Assembly (NCBI GenBank): GCA_031365725.1
Contig: JANLYQ010000083.1
Location: 1-34,121 of the forward strand
DNA length: 34,121 nucleotides
Direction of reading: 5' to 3'
Source of the DNA: JANLYQ01 sp031365725
Lineage (GTDB): Bacteria; Actinomycetota; Actinomycetes; JACCUZ01
The notes below the pieces were generated by a model that saw nothing but the letters and a program-made list of their open reading frames with translations, was not told where the DNA came from and did no database searches. This document shows positions 22,527 to 30,411 of this stretch, one piece after another (positions within the stretch are counted from its first letter, which is position 1; each line of letters begins with the position of its first letter). Position numbers and translations under genes: made by a program.

Positions 22527-23923
22527 GACAGTCCGCGAGCCTTGCGCAGCCGGTCCTTGGCGACATCCTGGTCCACGATCGGCGCGGGATAGCCCAGCTC
22601 CTCGCGTTGGTCCTCGGGCAGCAGCCACGGTTCGTGCAGATAGGCGTCGTCGACCTGGGCCAGCTCCTCCACGTAACGCCGGACGTAGGCGCCGGCCGGA
22701 TCGTGCCTCCGGGCCTGCAGGACGACGTTGTACGTCCGGTTGAAGCGCGAGTCGGTGCCGGTACCCGCGACCCACTGCCAGTTCATCGTGTTGCTCGCGG
22801 TGTCGCCGTCGACCAAGAAGTCGACGAAGTGCTGCGCGCCGACCCGCCAGTCGACGTACAGCGTCTTGCACAGGAAGTGCGCAGTGATGAGCCGGGCCCG
22901 GTTGTGCATCCAACCCTCGCGAGCGAGCTGGCGCATGCCGGCGTCCACGATCGGATAGCCGGTGCGGCCCTGCTTCCATGCGTCGATCTCGGCCTCGTCG
23001 TGATGCCAGCGGTCGCCTCGGGTCCGGTAGTCCTCGCGGGTGGCGTCCGGGCGAGCGGCGAGCACCTGCGCGTAGAAGTCGCGCCAGGCGACCTGCCGGA
23101 CGAACGCTGCCGCCGCGGGGGTGGCGCTGGTGGATGCGTTGCGCACCAGCTCCACCGGGGAGATCGCACCGAAGTGCAGGTACGGCGAGAGCCGGCTGGT
23201 GTTGTCGTTGCCGAGAGCATCGTGGTCGTCGTCGTAGTCCTCGAGCCCGGACCCGAGCCAGCGGGTCATCTGCGCGCGGCCGGCGGTCTCGCCACCGGCG
23301 GCGCGGTCCGGCGACAGACTGATGTCGGAGGTGCTCACGATCGAGTCGACCGCCGGGATGACGCCCGGACCGACGCCGTCCGGCAGCCGCATCGTGCGCG
23401 GCGTCGGCGCCGGAGCACGCATCGCGGCCTTCTCCCACCGGCGGAAGTAAGGCGTGAACACCGCCATGTGGTTCTTGCCTGTGGTGGCGACCTCGCCCGG
23501 GGGCACGACGAACAGTGTCTCCTCGTGCACCACGAGCTCAGCGTCCGGACACTGCCGGCGCAGCTCCTCGGCCAGGCAACTCACTCTCGCGCGGGCAAAG
23601 CTGCTGACGTCGCCTGCGACGTGAACACTGACCGCGCCGGTGCTCGCCGCCAGCGCCACGACCTCACCGACCCAGTCACCGCGCCGCACGACTAGCCGGG
23701 ACCCGCGCGCGGCGAACGCTTCGTCCAGGTCGCGGAGGCACTCGAGCAGGAAGGCAGCTCGGTTGGGTCGGTTGTAGGCCGTGCCCAGGAGGGTGTCGTC
23801 GAGCACGAACAGCGGCACCACCGCGTCGGCCGTCGTGCTCGCGCCGTGCAGCGTCGGGTTGTCGTGCACCCGCAGGTCGCGGGTGAGCACGGCGAGGGCA
23901 ACGGAGGTTCGGTCAGGGCTCAC
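22523..23923 (-). CDS. phr: deoxyribodipyrimidine photo-lyase (class I CPD photolyase family)
   Basis: 466 residues: N-terminal antenna-binding Rossmann domain (V-A-L-A-V-L-T-R-D-L-R-V-H-D-N-P) and C-terminal FAD-binding domain with R-L-S-P-Y-L-H-F-G, W-R-D-F-Y, N-R-A-R-L-I-T-A-H-F-L and N-T-M-N-W-Q-W-V-A-G-T-G-T-D. Repairs cyclobutane pyrimidine dimers with blue light. The segment that is usually F-N-P in this family reads Y-N-V. Start: GTG at 23923, which gives the usual N-terminus; the longer frame to 23995 has no support. Convergent with the SDR-DUF2867 gene. 23924-23998 separates it from the upstream ldt gene on the same strand. Confidence 0.93.
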   Translation of the reverse strand: MSPDRTSVALAVLTRDLRVHDNPTLHGASTTADAVVPLFVLDDTLLGTAYNRPNRAAFLLECLRDLDEAFAARGSRLVVRRGDWVGEVVALAASTGAVSVHVAGDVSSFARARVSCLAEELRRQCPDAELVVHEETLFVVPPGEVATTGKNHMAVFTPYFRRWEKAAMRAPAPTPRTMRLPDGVGPGVIPAVDSIVSTSDISLSPDRAAGGETAGRAQMTRWLGSGLEDYDDDHDALGNDNTSRLSPYLHFGAISPVELVRNASTSATPAAAAFVRQVAWRDFYAQVLAARPDATREDYRTRGDRWHHDEAEIDAWKQGRTGYPIVDAGMRQLAREGWMHNRARLITAHFLCKTLYVDWRVGAQHFVDFLVDGDTASNTMNWQWVAGTGTDSRFNRTYNVVLQARRHDPAGAYVRRYVEELAQVDDAYLHEPWLLPEDQREELGYPAPIVDQDVAKDRLRKARGLS

Positions 23924-23998
23924 ACCCGACCTACTCCCCCGCCCCGCGCGGTGGATGCACACCGGCAGCCGCGGAAGAGAGCCTGGCGGGGCCACGCA

Positions 23999-25225
23999 TC
24001 AGGACCTCAGGGCGCTGCCGGCTACCCAGTCGGTCCAGTCGACGTTCCAGTCGGTCCAGCCGTTGCCTGGCTCGAGTCGGCGCGGCGAGCCCACCACTTG
24101 CACGATGTCACCGACGGTGGTCTGGCGGAACAGCCAGCTGGCGTTGGTCATGCTCATGCCCACGCAGCCGTGGCTCACGTTGGCCCTGCCCTGCGACCCG
24201 GTCGACCAGGGCGCCGCGTGCACGAACTCCCCGCTCCAGGTCACCCGCATCGCGAACGGCACGTCGAGCTTGTAGTAGTCGGGGCTGCCCTTCGCGATGC
24301 CGACAGTCGTGGCATCCATCACCACGAGCGGGCTCTTCTCGAGCACGACCTTGACGCCGTTGCGGGTGAGGAAGTCGGCCTTGCCCGTGGTCACCGGGAT
24401 CACCCGCGTGACCGTGCCGTTGCGCCGGACTGTGAGGGTGTGCCGGCGTACGTCGACGGTGCTGATGATCGAGGAGCCGGTGCGGAAGGCCACCGTGTGG
24501 TTGCTGATGCCGTAGACGCCGCCGCCGGCGTCGACGTCTTGCAGACCCACCTCCAGCGTGATGTCGTCGTAGGTCGGCCAGTAGGCCATCGGCCGGTAAT
24601 GCACCTCGGTGTCACTGATCCAGCTCCACGACCCGGGCACCGCCTTCGAGGCCGTCACGACCAGCACCCGCTCGACGGCGGCCCGGTCCTGGACGGGAGC
24701 GTTGAAGTTGACCACGATCGGCATGCCCACCCCGACGAGCTCACCGTCGATGGGGGAGATGGACGTGGTGAGGACCGTCCGAGGCGCGACGGTGGCGAAC
24801 GTCGAGGTCGTGGTGGTCGCCTCGCCCGCGCCGTCGACCGTGACCGCGGTGACCCGATAGTGCTGGGCCGCGCGCAGGGACGCCGTGGCATGCCACACCG
24901 TGTCACCGGAGAGCGTCCGACCCTCGACCGGCCGCGCCTTGTCGTCGACCACGATCACGCTCGTCAGCCGGCCGTGCGTCGCGCTGACCATGACCGGTGA
25001 GCCGAGCGGCACGTCGGTGCTGGTGTCGGCCGGCACCGTGGTCACGGTGACCGGTCCGGCCGCGGCAGTCTCAGCGCCGGACGAGCCCGACGAGGTGCTC
25101 GCGCCGGCCGCCTGGGCGGCGGGCGTGACACCGCCACGCGACGTGCAGGCGGTGGGGAGCAGCAGCATCAACGCGACGACCGTGACCCGCACAGCACGAC
25201 GTGACCTGCCTCCCCCTGCGCGCAC
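23999..25225 (-). CDS. L,D-transpeptidase, LdtMt2-like, with Ig-like domains
   Basis: 408 residues. Makes 3-3 cross-links between diaminopimelate residues in peptidoglycan, outside the membrane. Seen: N-terminal export signal with Cys27 in L-L-P-T-A-C, an imperfect lipobox; two Ig-like beta domains (about 60-250); and a C-terminal YkuD domain with His336, Ser351, His352 and Cys354 in S-H-G-C-V-G. Length and Cys/His numbering equal those I recall for M. tuberculosis LdtMt2 (408 residues, His336, Cys354), which supports the start: GTG at 25225 with GGAGGA about seven bases upstream. 25226-25348 separates it from ctaF; no promoter is certain there. Confidence 0.92.
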   Translation of the reverse strand: MRAGGGRSRRAVRVTVVALMLLLPTACTSRGGVTPAAQAAGASTSSGSSGAETAAAGPVTVTTVPADTSTDVPLGSPVMVSATHGRLTSVIVVDDKARPVEGRTLSGDTVWHATASLRAAQHYRVTAVTVDGAGEATTTTSTFATVAPRTVLTTSISPIDGELVGVGMPIVVNFNAPVQDRAAVERVLVVTASKAVPGSWSWISDTEVHYRPMAYWPTYDDITLEVGLQDVDAGGGVYGISNHTVAFRTGSSIISTVDVRRHTLTVRRNGTVTRVIPVTTGKADFLTRNGVKVVLEKSPLVVMDATTVGIAKGSPDYYKLDVPFAMRVTWSGEFVHAAPWSTGSQGRANVSHGCVGMSMTNASWLFRQTTVGDIVQVVGSPRRLEPGNGWTDWNVDWTDWVAGSALRS

Positions 25226-25348
25226 TGCTGGTCCTCCTCGTGGACGCCGACTCCCTGACGAGACAGACGCACATCGAGTGTGCCTGGTTGCCTGGCTGGC
25301 GCACCACACGACTCGGGTGATGATCGGATAACGAATCGGCCAAGCCTG

Positions 25349-25744
25349 TCAGTGTGCGGGCTCTCCCCGGTAGTACTCGAAGACCAGTCCGACCACGGCG
25401 AGGCCTGCGCCGATTGCGCCCAGGATCACCAGCCACCAGCCGATCGCCACTCCGAGGAACACGACGGCTGCGAAGAACGCCACCGGCAGCGGCCACCAGC
25501 TGTGCGGGCTGTAGAAGCCGAGCTCGCCGGCGCCGTCGGCGATCTCCGCATCCCGCAGGTCCTCCGGGCGACGGTCGATGCGGTGGGCGGTGAACAGCAG
25601 GTAGTAGCCGACGATGAGCGCCAGGCCGGCAGTGAACGCCAGCGCGACCGTGCCGACGACCTCGTGGGAGAGCAGACCGTAGACCAGCGCGGCGATGCCG
25701 TAGAAGACGATCCCGGCCCCGAAGAGCAAGCCTTCGATCCTCAT
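25349..25744 (-). CDS. ctaF: cytochrome c oxidase subunit IV, actinobacterial CtaF
   Basis: 131-residue membrane protein with four helices: about 5-25, 30-52, 82-100 and 102-124, and a polar loop between the second and third. It is the actinobacterial subunit of the aa3 oxidase, found only in this lineage, and ends with V-F-E-Y-Y-R-G-E. ATG at 25744 overlaps the ctaD stop (ATGA), so ctaC-ctaD-ctaF is one coupled operon. Confidence 0.93.
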   Translation of the reverse strand: MRIEGLLFGAGIVFYGIAALVYGLLSHEVVGTVALAFTAGLALIVGYYLLFTAHRIDRRPEDLRDAEIADGAGELGFYSPHSWWPLPVAFFAAVVFLGVAIGWWLVILGAIGAGLAVVGLVFEYYRGEPAH

Positions 25745-27474
25745 CGTTTGCCCCCCGTGCCGCCCTCGAGATCGGGCTCGCCGTAGAGCTGGTCGAGCAG
25801 GTTCTTGTCACCCGTCGGGGTGTCCATCGCTGCAACGTGCGGGTAGTGCAGGTCGAAGGCCGGCGACTCGGACCTGATCCGCGGCAGCTCGACGAAGTTG
25901 TGCCGCGGCGGCGGGCAGGAGGTCGCCCACTCAAGCGAGCGGCCGTAGCCCCACGGGTCGTCGGTGGTGACCTTGGGCCCGCGGGCGCTGATGATCACGT
26001 TGTAGATGAAGGGCAATGTCGACGCGCCGAGCAGGAACGACCCGATCGTCGAGACCGTGTTCAGCGTCGTGAACCCGTCGGAGGCGAGGTAGTCGGCATA
26101 GCGACGGGGCATGCCGATGACTCCCAGCCAGTGCTGCACCAGGAACGTCGTGTGGAAGCCGACGAACAGCGTCCAGAAGTGGATCTTGCCGAGGCGCTCG
26201 TCGAGCATTCGGCCGGTCAGCTTGGGCCACCAGAAATAGAAGCCGGCGTTCATCGCGAAGACCACGGTGCCGAACACGACGTAGTGGAAGTGGGCCACCA
26301 CGAAGTAGGTGTCCGACACCGGGAAGTCCAGCGGCGGCGACGCCAGGATCATGCCGGTGAGACCGCCGAACAGGAACGTGACGAGGAAGCCGAGCGACCA
26401 CAGCATGGGGGTCTCGAAGGTCAGCGAACCGCCCCACATCGTGCCGATCCAGTTGAAGAACTTCACCCCGGTGGGGACGGCGATCAGGAACGTCATGAAC
26501 GAGAAGAACGGCAGGAGGACGGCACCAGTCGGGAACATGTGGTGCGCCCACACCGTCACCGAGAGCCCGGCGATGGCAATGGTCGCGAAGACCAGGCCCT
26601 TGTAGCCGAAGATCGGCTTGCGGCTGAAGACCGGCAGCACCTCGGAGACGATGCCGAAGAACGGCAGAGCGATGATGTAGACCTCGGGATGGCCGAAGAA
26701 CCAGAACAGGTGCTGCCACAGGATCGCGCCGTCGTTTCCGGGGTCGAAGACATGCGCCCCGAACTTGCGGTCGGCCTCGAGCACGAGCAGGGCGGCCGCC
26801 AGCACCGGGAAGGCCATCAGCACGAGCACGCTCGTGAGCAGGATGTTCCAGGTGAAGATCGGCATCCGGAACATCGTCATGCCCGGCGCCCGCATGCAGA
26901 AGATCGTGGTGATGAAGTTGACCGCGCCCAGGATGGTGCCGAAGCCACCGAGGGCCAGGCCCATGATCCACAGGTCGCTGCCGATGCCGGGCGAGTAGGC
27001 CTCGCTGGACAGCGGCGAGTAGGCGAACCAGCCGAACGACGCGGCGCCGCCGGGGGTGAGGAAGCCACCGACCGCGATCAGTCCGCCGAAGACGAACAGC
27101 CAGTAGGAGAACATGTTCAACCGCGGGAACGCGACGTCCGGCGAGCCGATCTGCAGCGGCATGATGACGTTGGCGAAGCCGACGAACAGCGGCGTCGCGA
27201 ACAGCAGCAGCATGATCGTGCCGTGCATCGTGAAGAGCTGGTTGTAGGTCTCGTTGTCGACGAACTGACTGCCGGGTCGGGCCAGCTCGGCTCGCATGAC
27301 CATGGCCATCAGGCCGGCCAGGATGAAGAAGGCGAACGAGGTCATCAGGTAGAGCTGGCCGATCACCTTGTGGTCCGTGCTGGTGATCCAGCGCACCACG
27401 GTGCTGCCCTTACGGCGGGTGCGGAGCGCTCCGACTGACCCTGCGGTGCCCGGTCTCGCGGCGGTGATGGTCAC
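25741..27474 (-). CDS. ctaD: cytochrome c oxidase subunit I (aa3)
   Basis: 577-residue catalytic subunit with twelve helices carrying heme a, heme a3 and CuB. Seen: heme a ligand in F-T-M-H-G-T-I-M; CuB His and cross-linked Tyr in G-H-P-E-V-Y-I-I-A-L-P; the CuB His pair in W-A-H-H-M-F-P-T-G; heme ligands in V-A-H-F-H-Y-V-V-F-G. Reduces oxygen to water with proton pumping. GTG at 27474 overlaps the ctaC stop by four bases. In M. tuberculosis ctaD lies elsewhere, as I recall; here it is between ctaC and ctaF. Confidence 0.97.
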   Translation of the reverse strand: MTITAARPGTAGSVGALRTRRKGSTVVRWITSTDHKVIGQLYLMTSFAFFILAGLMAMVMRAELARPGSQFVDNETYNQLFTMHGTIMLLLFATPLFVGFANVIMPLQIGSPDVAFPRLNMFSYWLFVFGGLIAVGGFLTPGGAASFGWFAYSPLSSEAYSPGIGSDLWIMGLALGGFGTILGAVNFITTIFCMRAPGMTMFRMPIFTWNILLTSVLVLMAFPVLAAALLVLEADRKFGAHVFDPGNDGAILWQHLFWFFGHPEVYIIALPFFGIVSEVLPVFSRKPIFGYKGLVFATIAIAGLSVTVWAHHMFPTGAVLLPFFSFMTFLIAVPTGVKFFNWIGTMWGGSLTFETPMLWSLGFLVTFLFGGLTGMILASPPLDFPVSDTYFVVAHFHYVVFGTVVFAMNAGFYFWWPKLTGRMLDERLGKIHFWTLFVGFHTTFLVQHWLGVIGMPRRYADYLASDGFTTLNTVSTIGSFLLGASTLPFIYNVIISARGPKVTTDDPWGYGRSLEWATSCPPPRHNFVELPRIRSESPAFDLHYPHVAAMDTPTGDKNLLDQLYGEPDLEGGTGGKR

Positions 27475-28331
27475 TGGGCGCCTCCCTGGGCGAGTCGGGT
27501 CTTGAGCCTGGTCAGGTAGGCCTGGTAGTCAGCGGGTGACACGACCTTGACGTTGAACAGCATCCGGCTGTGGTCGCGCCCACAGAGCTCGGCGCACTTG
27601 CCGCGGAATCTGCCCAGCTGCTTGGGCGTGATCTCGAAGGTGTTCGAGCGCCCCGGGATCACGTCCATCTTGTAGAGCCAGGCCGGCACCCAGAACGAGT
27701 GGATGACATCGTTGGAGTGCAGCAGGAACTGCACGCTCTCGCCCTCGGGCAGCACCAGCGTCGGCGGCTTGCCGGGGGTGCCGGTGACCGTCGTCTTCGG
27801 GCCGGCGTCGCTGACGTAGCTGAACTGCCACGACCAGCGGATCGCATTCACCGTGATCTTGTGCGAGGGCTTGCCGGACAGCGCCGTGATGCGGCTCTCG
27901 TCCCGGGCCGTGAAGTAGAAGAAGACCGCGATCATGATGACCGGGACTGCGGTGTAGAACACCTCGATCGGGAGGTTGTACCGGGTCTGCGGCGGCAGGT
28001 CGGAGGCCCCGCGCTTGCGGCGGTGGGCGAGGACGGGCCACAGGATCAGGCCCCAGGTGATGGCGCCGATCGTCAGTGCCGCGATCCACGAGCCCTGCCA
28101 CAACGACAGCACGCCGGGCGACTTGTCCGTGGCGTGACGCACCGGCATCGCGAAGGTCGGCAGCTGCTCCGACGAGCACGCCGAAAGGGTGACCAGCAGG
28201 AGGACGCCTAGGGCACCGAGGCCGGCCCGCCGAGAGACCGAACGCCCCTGCCGCACCGCTGCGACCACACGTGACGGACCCAACGTTTGCCCCTTCGAGA
28301 TGGTCGTTCCGGGGGCATCCCCGGCATACAT
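27471..28331 (-). CDS. ctaC: cytochrome c oxidase subunit II (CuA, lipoprotein)
   Basis: 286 residues. Lipobox L-S-A-C with Cys52, two membrane helices (about 82-102 and 124-142), and a periplasmic-side cupredoxin domain with the CuA ligands His211, Cys246, Glu248 (backbone), Cys250, His254 and Met257 in C-A-E-L-C-G-R-D-H-S-R-M. Accepts electrons from QcrC and feeds CtaD. The start is uncertain: ATG at 28331 has no ribosome-binding site and gives a 30-residue tail before the signal; GTG at 28268 (residue 22 of this frame) is an alternative. A hairpin-forming sequence lies between them. Starts 17 bases after the aat stop on the same strand; minus-strand TAAGGT (28350-28345) could be a -10. Confidence 0.93.
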   Translation of the reverse strand: MYAGDAPGTTISKGQTLGPSRVVAAVRQGRSVSRRAGLGALGVLLLVTLSACSSEQLPTFAMPVRHATDKSPGVLSLWQGSWIAALTIGAITWGLILWPVLAHRRKRGASDLPPQTRYNLPIEVFYTAVPVIMIAVFFYFTARDESRITALSGKPSHKITVNAIRWSWQFSYVSDAGPKTTVTGTPGKPPTLVLPEGESVQFLLHSNDVIHSFWVPAWLYKMDVIPGRSNTFEITPKQLGRFRGKCAELCGRDHSRMLFNVKVVSPADYQAYLTRLKTRLAQGGAQ

Positions 28332-28347
28332 CTATCCGGGACGAACC

Positions 28348-29052
28348 TTACTCCAGGACCTCTCGCCGACTGAGGAGGGTAGGGGTCGAGCCGAGGGCAG
28401 CCGGAAGGTCGGCGATGTAGTTGCGTCGAGGCACGGCCACCGCACCCAGCGACGCCAGGTGCGGGGTCACCCACTGCACGTCGAGGACCCGCCCCTCGAC
28501 CCCGCCGGTGCGCAACATCTCGACCAACCCGACCAGGGCCGCCTTGGACGCGTCCCGCTCACGATGGAACATCGACTCGCCCGCGAAGAGACCGCCGATC
28601 TCCACGCCGTAGAGGCCGCCGGCGAGCCGCGACTCTCCCGTCGCCGAGGTGCTCCAGGCCTCGACGCTGTGCACCCAGCCGAGGTCGAAGAGGCGCCGGT
28701 AGGCCCGCACGATGTCCGGCCGGATCCAGCCGTCCGGGCGGCGTCGGTCGGCGCAGGCCGCAACCACATCGTCGTACGCCGTGTCGATCCGGATCTCGAA
28801 GTTCCGGCACGACTGGCGCAGCGACCGACTCACCCGCAGCCCGGACAACGGCAGCACGCCTCGCGGGTCGGGTGACCACCAGCCGACGGCACCGCGGCGG
28901 GAGACCGGCATCGGGAACAGCCCGGCCCGGTAGGCCGCGAGCAGCGTGCCCGGTTCGAGGTCGCCGCCGGCACCGAGCATCTCGGCCTCGCTGGGGGCAG
29001 CCGCGGGGTTACCGAACGCATAGCGCGACGGCGGCGGCTCGACCGGTGACAC
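28348..29052 (-). CDS. aat: leucyl/phenylalanyl-tRNA--protein transferase
   Basis: 234 residues, usual length. Transfers Leu or Phe from aminoacyl-tRNA to N-terminal Arg or Lys of proteins in the bacterial N-end rule. Seen: G-L-F-P-M and W-W-S-P-D-P-R-G-V-L-P near the N-terminus, and the signature G-G-L-Y-G-V-E-I-G-G-L-F-A-G-E-S-M-F. GTG at 29052, eleven bases after the adoK stop, so cotranscribed with adoK. In the mycobacterial locus this position is occupied by asnB, as I recall. Confidence 0.95.
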   Translation of the reverse strand: MSPVEPPPSRYAFGNPAAAPSEAEMLGAGGDLEPGTLLAAYRAGLFPMPVSRRGAVGWWSPDPRGVLPLSGLRVSRSLRQSCRNFEIRIDTAYDDVVAACADRRRPDGWIRPDIVRAYRRLFDLGWVHSVEAWSTSATGESRLAGGLYGVEIGGLFAGESMFHRERDASKAALVGLVEMLRTGGVEGRVLDVQWVTPHLASLGAVAVPRRNYIADLPAALGSTPTLLSRREVLE

Positions 29053-29063
29053 TGCGGCGCGTC

Positions 29064-30050
29064 TCAGGGACGCAGGCAGACCAGGTGCGGCTCGACGTCA
29101 CCGACAGCATCCGGCCCGTAGGCGTCGCCGAGGCGGGTGAGGAAGCGGGCCCGACCGAGCTCGTACTCCTGGGTGCCCTTGGTCTCGATGACGTAGGTCG
29201 CCAGCAGGCTGCCGATCTGGGCGCACCGCTCGAGCGGGAGGTCCCAGGCGAGCCCGGCCAGAAAGCCCGCGCGGAACGCGTCACCGACACCGGTCGGGTC
29301 GACCTTGGCATCCTCGGCGACGCATTCGACGGAGATGGTGGGCTCACCCTTGCGGTCGATGCGCACCCCCTTGGCGCCGAGAGTGGTGACACGGGTGCCG
29401 ACCCGGTCGAGCACCTCCTCGGCGGTCCAGCCAGTCTTCTGCTCGACCAGGGCCGCTTCGTACTCGTTGGTGAACAGGTAGGTCGCGCCGTCGACGAGGG
29501 TGCGGATGCCCGCGCCGTCCATCCAGGCGACCTGCTGGCTCGGGTCGGCCAGGAACGGGTAACCGCGCTCGCGGCACTCCTCCGTGTGGCGCTGCATCGC
29601 CTCGGGGTCGTTGGCCGAGATGACGACCATGTCGACTCCCGTGAGTCGGCGTACGACCGGCTCGAGCTCGATGTCGCGCGCCTCGCGCATCGCCCCGGCG
29701 TAGAACGACGCGATCTGGGCGTGGTCGCTGTCGGTGGTGCAGACGAAGCGCGCAGTGTGCCGCAGCTCGGAGACGTGCACCGACACAGTGTCGACGTGGT
29801 GCCGCCGCAGCCACGAGTCGTAGTCCGCGAAGTCCTGCCCGACGGCTCCGACCAACGCCGGGGTCAGGCCGAGGCAGCCGAGGCCGAACGAGATGTTGGC
29901 GGCGATGCCACCGCGGCGCACGTCGAGCTCCTCGACGAGGAACGACAGCGAGATCTTGTCCAGCTGGTCGACCACGAGGGAGTCGCTGAACCGACCCTCG
30001 AACGTCATCAGGTGGTCGGTCGCGATCGAGCCGGTGACGGCGATACGCAT
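29064..30050 (-). CDS. adoK: PfkB-family kinase, adenosine kinase AdoK-like
   Basis: 328 residues of the ribokinase family. Seen: A-V-T-G-S-I-A-T-D-H-L-M at the start, the glycine motif R-G-G-I-A-A-N, and the catalytic D-P-T-G-V-G-D ending at Asp257, the same number as I recall for the catalytic Asp of M. tuberculosis AdoK (Rv2202c), to which the whole sequence is strikingly similar. It phosphorylates adenosine to AMP in salvage. Start: ATG at 30050 with GGAAAGAG nine bases upstream; a TTG at 30059 overlaps that site and is less likely. The leader contains a decamer repeat and a shared regulatory palindrome lies further upstream. Confidence 0.92.
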   Translation of the reverse strand: MRIAVTGSIATDHLMTFEGRFSDSLVVDQLDKISLSFLVEELDVRRGGIAANISFGLGCLGLTPALVGAVGQDFADYDSWLRRHHVDTVSVHVSELRHTARFVCTTDSDHAQIASFYAGAMREARDIELEPVVRRLTGVDMVVISANDPEAMQRHTEECRERGYPFLADPSQQVAWMDGAGIRTLVDGATYLFTNEYEAALVEQKTGWTAEEVLDRVGTRVTTLGAKGVRIDRKGEPTISVECVAEDAKVDPTGVGDAFRAGFLAGLAWDLPLERCAQIGSLLATYVIETKGTQEYELGRARFLTRLGDAYGPDAVGDVEPHLVCLRP

Positions 30051-30086
30051 GGGAGACAACTCTTTCCGAGAGGGCGCCGGAGCGGC

Positions 30087-30116
30087 TCCGGGCGGGTCCG
30101 GGCGGGTTCTGGCGGG
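30087..30116 (-). repeat. three tandem decamers in the adoK leader
   Basis: Plus strand: TCCGGGCGGG, TCCGGGCGGG, TTCTGGCGGG, with a broken fourth copy following. If the minus promoter at 30132-30137 is right, the repeats are within the 5' untranslated region, 37-66 bases before the adoK ATG. They may bind a protein or pair in the mRNA. Confidence 0.6.
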
Positions 30117-30131
30117 TCAAGGGGACACCGA

Positions 30132-30181
30132 AGACTACCGGGCGGTACGACTACCGCCCGTGCTCGCGCAACGCCTACGGT
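30132..30181. promoter_or_regulatory. divergent promoters around a 9+9 bp palindrome (adoK / 66-residue ORF)
   Basis: Perfect arms CGGGCGGTA (30139-30147) and TACCGCCCG (30152-30160), loop CGAC. Minus-strand -10 TAGTCT (30137-30132) for adoK lies two bases to the left; plus-strand -10 TACGGT (30176-30181), six bases before ATG 30188, lies 15 bases to the right. The palindrome occupies the -35 region of both, as an operator would. Confidence 0.5.
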
Positions 30182-30187
30182 GCGCAG

Positions 30188-30388
30188 ATGGACCACGACC
30201 AGCTCTCACCCGCTCAGTGGGCTGCGCGGGCTGCAGCGTTCGAGGGTCTGGCTGCCGACGGCGAGGCTGCGGTACGCCGGTTGGCGCAGCTGCCGGGGCG
30301 CCGGTTGGTCGAGCTGCCGCGGGACGTCGAGGGGCCGGCTGGCCCGGCATCAGTGGCGCCAGAGGCGTCGGGAGTGCGGAACCGCTGA
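30188..30388 (+). CDS. small hypothetical protein, probable leaderless gene
   Basis: 66 residues, Ala-rich helical N-terminal half (L-S-P-A-Q-W-A-A-R-A-A-A-F-E-G-L) and a Pro/Gly-rich end. No family recognised. Support: ATG six bases after TACGGT, position directly before the 539-residue gene (23 bases) on the same strand, and absence of any other plus-strand gene to use that promoter. It may be a small partner or a leader ORF for the next gene. Confidence 0.45.
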   Translation: MDHDQLSPAQWAARAAAFEGLAADGEAAVRRLAQLPGRRLVELPRDVEGPAGPASVAPEASGVRNR

Positions 30389-30411
30389 GCCGCGGGCTGC
30401 GTCCCACCGCC

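Noticed and set aside
24950..25000. Canonical lipoprotein assignment and neighbouring regulatory dyads for the ldt gene upstream region
   Set aside because: The lipobox has Pro at -3 and the CCGAT repeats in 25226-25348 are not spaced like a known site, so I did not call a regulatory feature there.
25837..27438. Long plus-strand open frame opposite ctaD (533 codons)
   Set aside because: It mirrors ctaD codon by codon in GC-rich sequence, has Arg/Glu/His-rich composition and no domain. ctaD is unmistakable.
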